Source: Planctomycetales bacterium
GTDB taxonomy: Bacteria; Planctomycetota; Planctomycetia; Gemmatales; Gemmataceae
Assembly (NCBI GenBank): GCA_020054355.1
Contig: JAGVLI010000819.1
Coordinates: 1-5,051 of the forward strand
DNA length: 5,051 nucleotides
Direction: 5' to 3'
Shown in pieces: positions 1-5,051 of this stretch. Below the pieces are notes generated by a model, which saw nothing but the letters and a program-made list of their open reading frames with translations, was not told the origin of the DNA and ran no database searches. Both the position numbers and the translations under genes were made by a program. Each line of letters starts with the position of its first letter. Position 1 is the stretch's first letter.

Positions 1-64
1 AGGGGCACGAGGAGGTTTCGACGCTCATGGCAGTCCGCCCCTGCGAGGTTCAAATGCTTTGCTT

Positions 65-122
65 CACAAGCCTGAAGCGCAAGCGAAGGAATCTATTCCT
101 TCGCTTGCGCTTCAGGCTTGTG
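65..122. repeat. Perfect 28-bp inverted repeat (hairpin or cruciform element)
   Basis: The arms 65-92 and 95-122 are exact reverse complements, separated by only two bases (CT at 93-94). The left arm begins CACAAGCCTGAAGCG and the right arm ends CGCTTCAGGCTTGTG. No clear T-run follows, so a classical intrinsic terminator is not evident, though such a long stem could stop transcription arriving from the left. From memory, close variants of this motif (CTTGCGCTTC...GGCTTGTG) recur between genes in planctomycete genomes, so it is probably one copy of a dispersed palindromic (REP/MITE-like) family. The palindrome itself is seen directly; family membership is inferred. Confidence 0.9.
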
Positions 123-146
123 CCAGTCTTGTCCGGCAACTCATAG

Positions 147-154
147 TATAAGAT
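147..154 (+). promoter_or_regulatory. Possible -10-like box upstream of secA
   Basis: An AT-rich island in otherwise G+C-rich DNA holds TATAAGAT, just downstream of the perfect palindrome and about 210 bases before the secA start. No -35 hexamer sits at normal spacing: the nearest TTG-type candidate, TTGTCC at 129-134, is only 12-14 bases away. Planctomycete promoters are poorly defined, so this is only a plausible transcription start region for secA. Confidence 0.2.
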
Positions 155-248
155 TCCTTTTGACCCTCGGCCCCGCGCCGGCGGTTCTTTCGGCGAGAAA
201 CCGCGTTCGAGCCATCCATTTCAAGGTGGAGCGGCGCGTCGCGGTTTG

Positions 249-331
249 CGGTCCGTATTGACCGTTGAGGGCTTTGGCCCTTAGACTTACAGCGGGCGCG
301 TTCACTCTGGGAGAGTGCCGGACCATTCCGG
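249..331 (+). promoter_or_regulatory. Structured 5' leader of secA (four consecutive small hairpins)
   Basis: Four short stems follow one another: CGGTC/GACCG (249-253 with 260-264), AGGGC/GCCCT (268-272 with 277-281), CACTCT/AGAGTG (303-308 with 312-317, loop GGG) and CCGGA/TCCGG (318-322 with 327-331). The last ends 13 bases before the Shine-Dalgarno site. A direct repeat CCGGACC (318-324 and 328-334) overlaps it. Short stems are common by chance in G+C-rich DNA. Secretion-responsive control of secA through its leader is known in enterobacteria (SecM arrest peptide), but no convincing arrest-peptide ORF is visible here. A regulatory role is inference. Confidence 0.25.
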
Positions 332-344
332 ACCGCCAACCAGC

Positions 345-349
345 GGAGG
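345..349 (+). promoter_or_regulatory. Shine-Dalgarno site of secA
   Basis: GGAGG lies 11 bases before the ATG at 361. It decides the start. A TTG at 265 would add 32 residues in the same frame, but it follows a stop codon (259-261) directly and has no ribosome binding site. The ATG at 379 has no purine-rich site before it. Confidence 0.75.
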
Positions 350-360
350 CTTTGTCAGCA

Positions 361-4017
<3,657 letters not shown>

Positions 4018-4025
4018 TCAGGTTC

Positions 4026-4099
4026 GTTTAGCCGCGAGCCGGAGGCGAGCACTGCGCCGCAGCGCTCGCCTGTCGGCTCGCGGCTAGACTTTGCTTTTC
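4026..4099 (+). terminator. Long compound hairpin plus T-rich stretch after secA
   Basis: The outer arm TAGCCGCGAGCCG (4029-4041) pairs perfectly with CGGCTCGCGGCTA (4074-4086), and three weaker outer pairs extend it to 4026-4089. Inside, AGGCGAGC (4043-4050) pairs with GCTCGCCT (4064-4071), and CTGC (4052-4055) with GCAG (4059-4062) around a GCC loop. The structure starts eight bases after the secA stop and is followed by CTTTGCTTTTCT, so a Rho-independent terminator is plausible. The near-symmetric, multi-part stem is longer than most terminators and may also be a dispersed intergenic repeat; the GCCGCGAGCC...AGGCGAGC motif resembles, from memory, repeats common in planctomycetes. It may also partly insulate waaA from secA transcription. 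Confidence 0.6.
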
Positions 4100-4106
4100 T
4101 ACTCAT

Positions 4107-4114
4107 GGGAAGGG
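4107..4114 (+). promoter_or_regulatory. Shine-Dalgarno site of waaA
   Basis: GGGAAGGG ends six bases before the ATG at 4121. It favours that codon over the in-frame ATG at 4115, which abuts the site with no spacer. The ATG at 4105 is in another frame. Confidence 0.7.
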
Positions 4115-4120
4115 ATGCCC

Positions 4121-5051
4121 ATGCCATATCTACTGAACGCGCTGTATCTTTGCGCGCTGGTCATTTTGTCTCCGTGGCTGGTCTACAAGTCTCTGACCAC
4201 CGGCAAATATCGACGCGGCATGTGGTGCAAGCTCACGGGAGCTGTTGACACCACTCACCACTCACCACTCACCACTCACCGCATCTGGTTTCACGGCGTC
4301 AGCGTCGGCGAAATCCACCTCTTACGGCAGGTCGTGGCGCGGTATCGGCAACGGCATCCCGACTCGCAAGTCGTCATCTCCACCACCACCGATACGGGCT
4401 TCGAGGAAGCGCGGAAGCACTTTTCGGACTTGCCCATCATCTACTGGCCGTTCGATTTTTCCTGGACCGTCGAGCGGGCCTTGCGCGACATCGCGCCGAG
4501 CCTGGTCGTGCTCGCCGAAGGGGAAATCTGGCCAAACTTCCTGATGGCCGCGAAACGACGCGGCGTGCCGGTCGCGGTGATTAATGGCCGCATGAGTCCG
4601 CGCAGCCTGGCACGCTACCAGTGGCTGGCGCCGCTGGTGCGGCCGTTGTTCCAACAGGTCGATTTGCTGGCGATGCAGACCGAGCGCTACGCCGCCGGCG
4701 TTCGGCAACTGGGTGCTGCCGACGAGCGGGTTGCCGTGACCGGCAACGTCAAGTTCGATGGTGTCAACAGCGAGCGGACGAACCCGAAGACGCTGGAACT
4801 CGGCCGAGTGCTGGACGTGCGATCCGGCGATCTCATCTGGATTGCCGGCAGCACCCAGGCGCCGGAAGAGGAAATCGCCCTCGACATCTATCGTCGGGCG
4901 AAGGTCGAGCATCCCGGGCTACGACTGATCCTCGTGCCCCGGCAGCGCGACCGCTTCGACGAGGTCGCGAAGTTGTTGGACCGCAGCGGGCTGCCTTATC
5001 TGCGCCGCTCGCGGCTCGAACCGCGCACCCCCGCGCTGGGCCTGCGCTCCG
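4121..5051 (+). CDS. waaA: 3-deoxy-D-manno-octulosonic acid (Kdo) transferase, 3' end outside window
   Basis: This is the Kdo transferase WaaA/KdtA, a GT30 family enzyme that moves Kdo from CMP-Kdo onto lipid IVA-type precursor on the cytoplasmic face of the inner membrane. The visible 310 residues are open to the window edge; E. coli KdtA has about 425, so the acceptor domain is complete and the CMP-Kdo binding domain is cut. Residues about 4-25 form the N-terminal membrane anchor. HGVSVGE (58-64) carries the expected catalytic glutamate, E64. AEGEIWPN (132-139) matches the family ETELWPN segment, NGRMSPRS (155-162) the ARLSxRS segment and TGNVKFD (207-213) the TGxxKFD segment. GSTQAPEEE (243-251) and LVPRQRDRF (271-279) match GSTHxGEE and LVPRHPERF, with Gln replacing each His. 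Residues 44-53, just before SVGE, are encoded by a heptanucleotide tandem repeat. The gene lies about 100 bases after secA beyond a hairpin, so co-transcription is doubtful. Family assignment is secure; the exact number of Kdo residues added cannot be told. Confidence 0.95.
   Translation, partial: MPYLLNALYLCALVILSPWLVYKSLTTGKYRRGMWCKLTGAVDTTHHSPLTTHRIWFHGVSVGEIHLLRQVVARYRQRHPDSQVVISTTTDTGFEEARKHFSDLPIIYWPFDFSWTVERALRDIAPSLVVLAEGEIWPNFLMAAKRRGVPVAVINGRMSPRSLARYQWLAPLVRPLFQQVDLLAMQTERYAAGVRQLGAADERVAVTGNVKFDGVNSERTNPKTLELGRVLDVRSGDLIWIAGSTQAPEEEIALDIYRRAKVEHPGLRLILVPRQRDRFDEVAKLLDRSGLPYLRRSRLEPRTPALGLRS
4249..4280 (+). repeat. Heptanucleotide tandem repeat (CCACTCA, about 4.6 copies) inside waaA
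   Basis: Four exact copies of CCACTCA lie at 4251-4257, 4258-4264, 4265-4271 and 4272-4278, with a partial CA before (4249-4250) and CC after (4279-4280). The repeat encodes TTHHSPLTTH (residues 44-53) in the loop between the membrane-proximal segment and the catalytic SVGE motif, where the WaaA family varies in sequence and length. Seven is not a multiple of three, so single-copy changes shift the frame, while a change of three copies adds or removes seven residues. Confidence 0.95.

Noticed and set aside
1..28. Start of a divergent minus-strand gene (ATG at 28-26, preceded on that strand by AGGGG).
   Set aside because: Only nine codons are inside the window, so coding cannot be judged. Forward frames are equally open here.
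1..64. A small RNA or tRNA end, suggested by AGGGGC (1-6) facing GCCCCT (37-42) and the T-loop-like TTCAAAT (50-56).
   Set aside because: The bases around TTCAAAT do not form a T-stem, and no anticodon arm or CCA end fits.
226..261. A short GTG-started leader peptide of 11 codons upstream of secA, as a SecM-like arrest peptide.
   Set aside because: It lacks a spaced ribosome binding site, a signal sequence and any known arrest motif.
265..360. N-terminal extension of SecA from a TTG at 265 (32 residues).
   Set aside because: There is no ribosome binding site before the TTG and the added segment resembles no SecA N-terminus. It overlaps the predicted leader hairpins, and the ATG at 361 has GGAGG at good spacing.
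4245..4544. A 99-codon forward frame overlapping the start of waaA.
   Set aside because: It is the out-of-frame reading of waaA through the heptamer repeat; the waaA frame carries all family motifs. It matters only as the product frame after loss of one repeat copy.

Overview
The window looks like chromosome from a planctomycete, probably of the Pirellula-type lineage. This rests on the high G+C, a SecA of about 1,218 residues (typical SecA is about 800-950) whose helical wing region is greatly enlarged, and a WaaA with planctomycete-like motif variants. It also rests on two intergenic hairpin elements that resemble, from memory, dispersed repeats of these genomes. No database search was possible, so the taxonomic call is an inference.

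Layout: positions 1-64 hold no gene that can be supported. Positions 65-122 are a perfect 28-bp inverted repeat with a 2-nt loop. Positions 123-360 are a non-coding leader with a weak -10-like box, four small hairpins in a row and a GGAGG ribosome binding site. Positions 361-4017 encode SecA, complete from its N-terminus to a C-terminal zinc-binding tail. Directly after its stop lies a long compound hairpin (4026-4089) followed by a T-rich stretch, a plausible terminator. A second gene starts at 4121 behind a strong GGGAAGGG site and runs off the window end. It is waaA (kdtA), the Kdo transferase of lipid A/LPS assembly, and about 310 N-terminal residues are present.

Both genes serve the cell envelope: SecA drives Sec-dependent protein export, and WaaA adds Kdo to lipid A precursor at the inner membrane. 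The hairpin between them suggests separate transcription units, or at least attenuation, rather than a tight operon.

Two features deserve most attention. First, the SecA wing region appears to be made of five divergent tandem copies of a helical-wing-like module where ordinary SecA has one. Second, a heptanucleotide tandem repeat (CCACTCA, about 4.6 copies) lies inside the waaA reading frame just before the catalytic motif. Loss or gain of a single copy would truncate the protein, so this is a candidate contingency (phase-variation) locus for LPS core synthesis.
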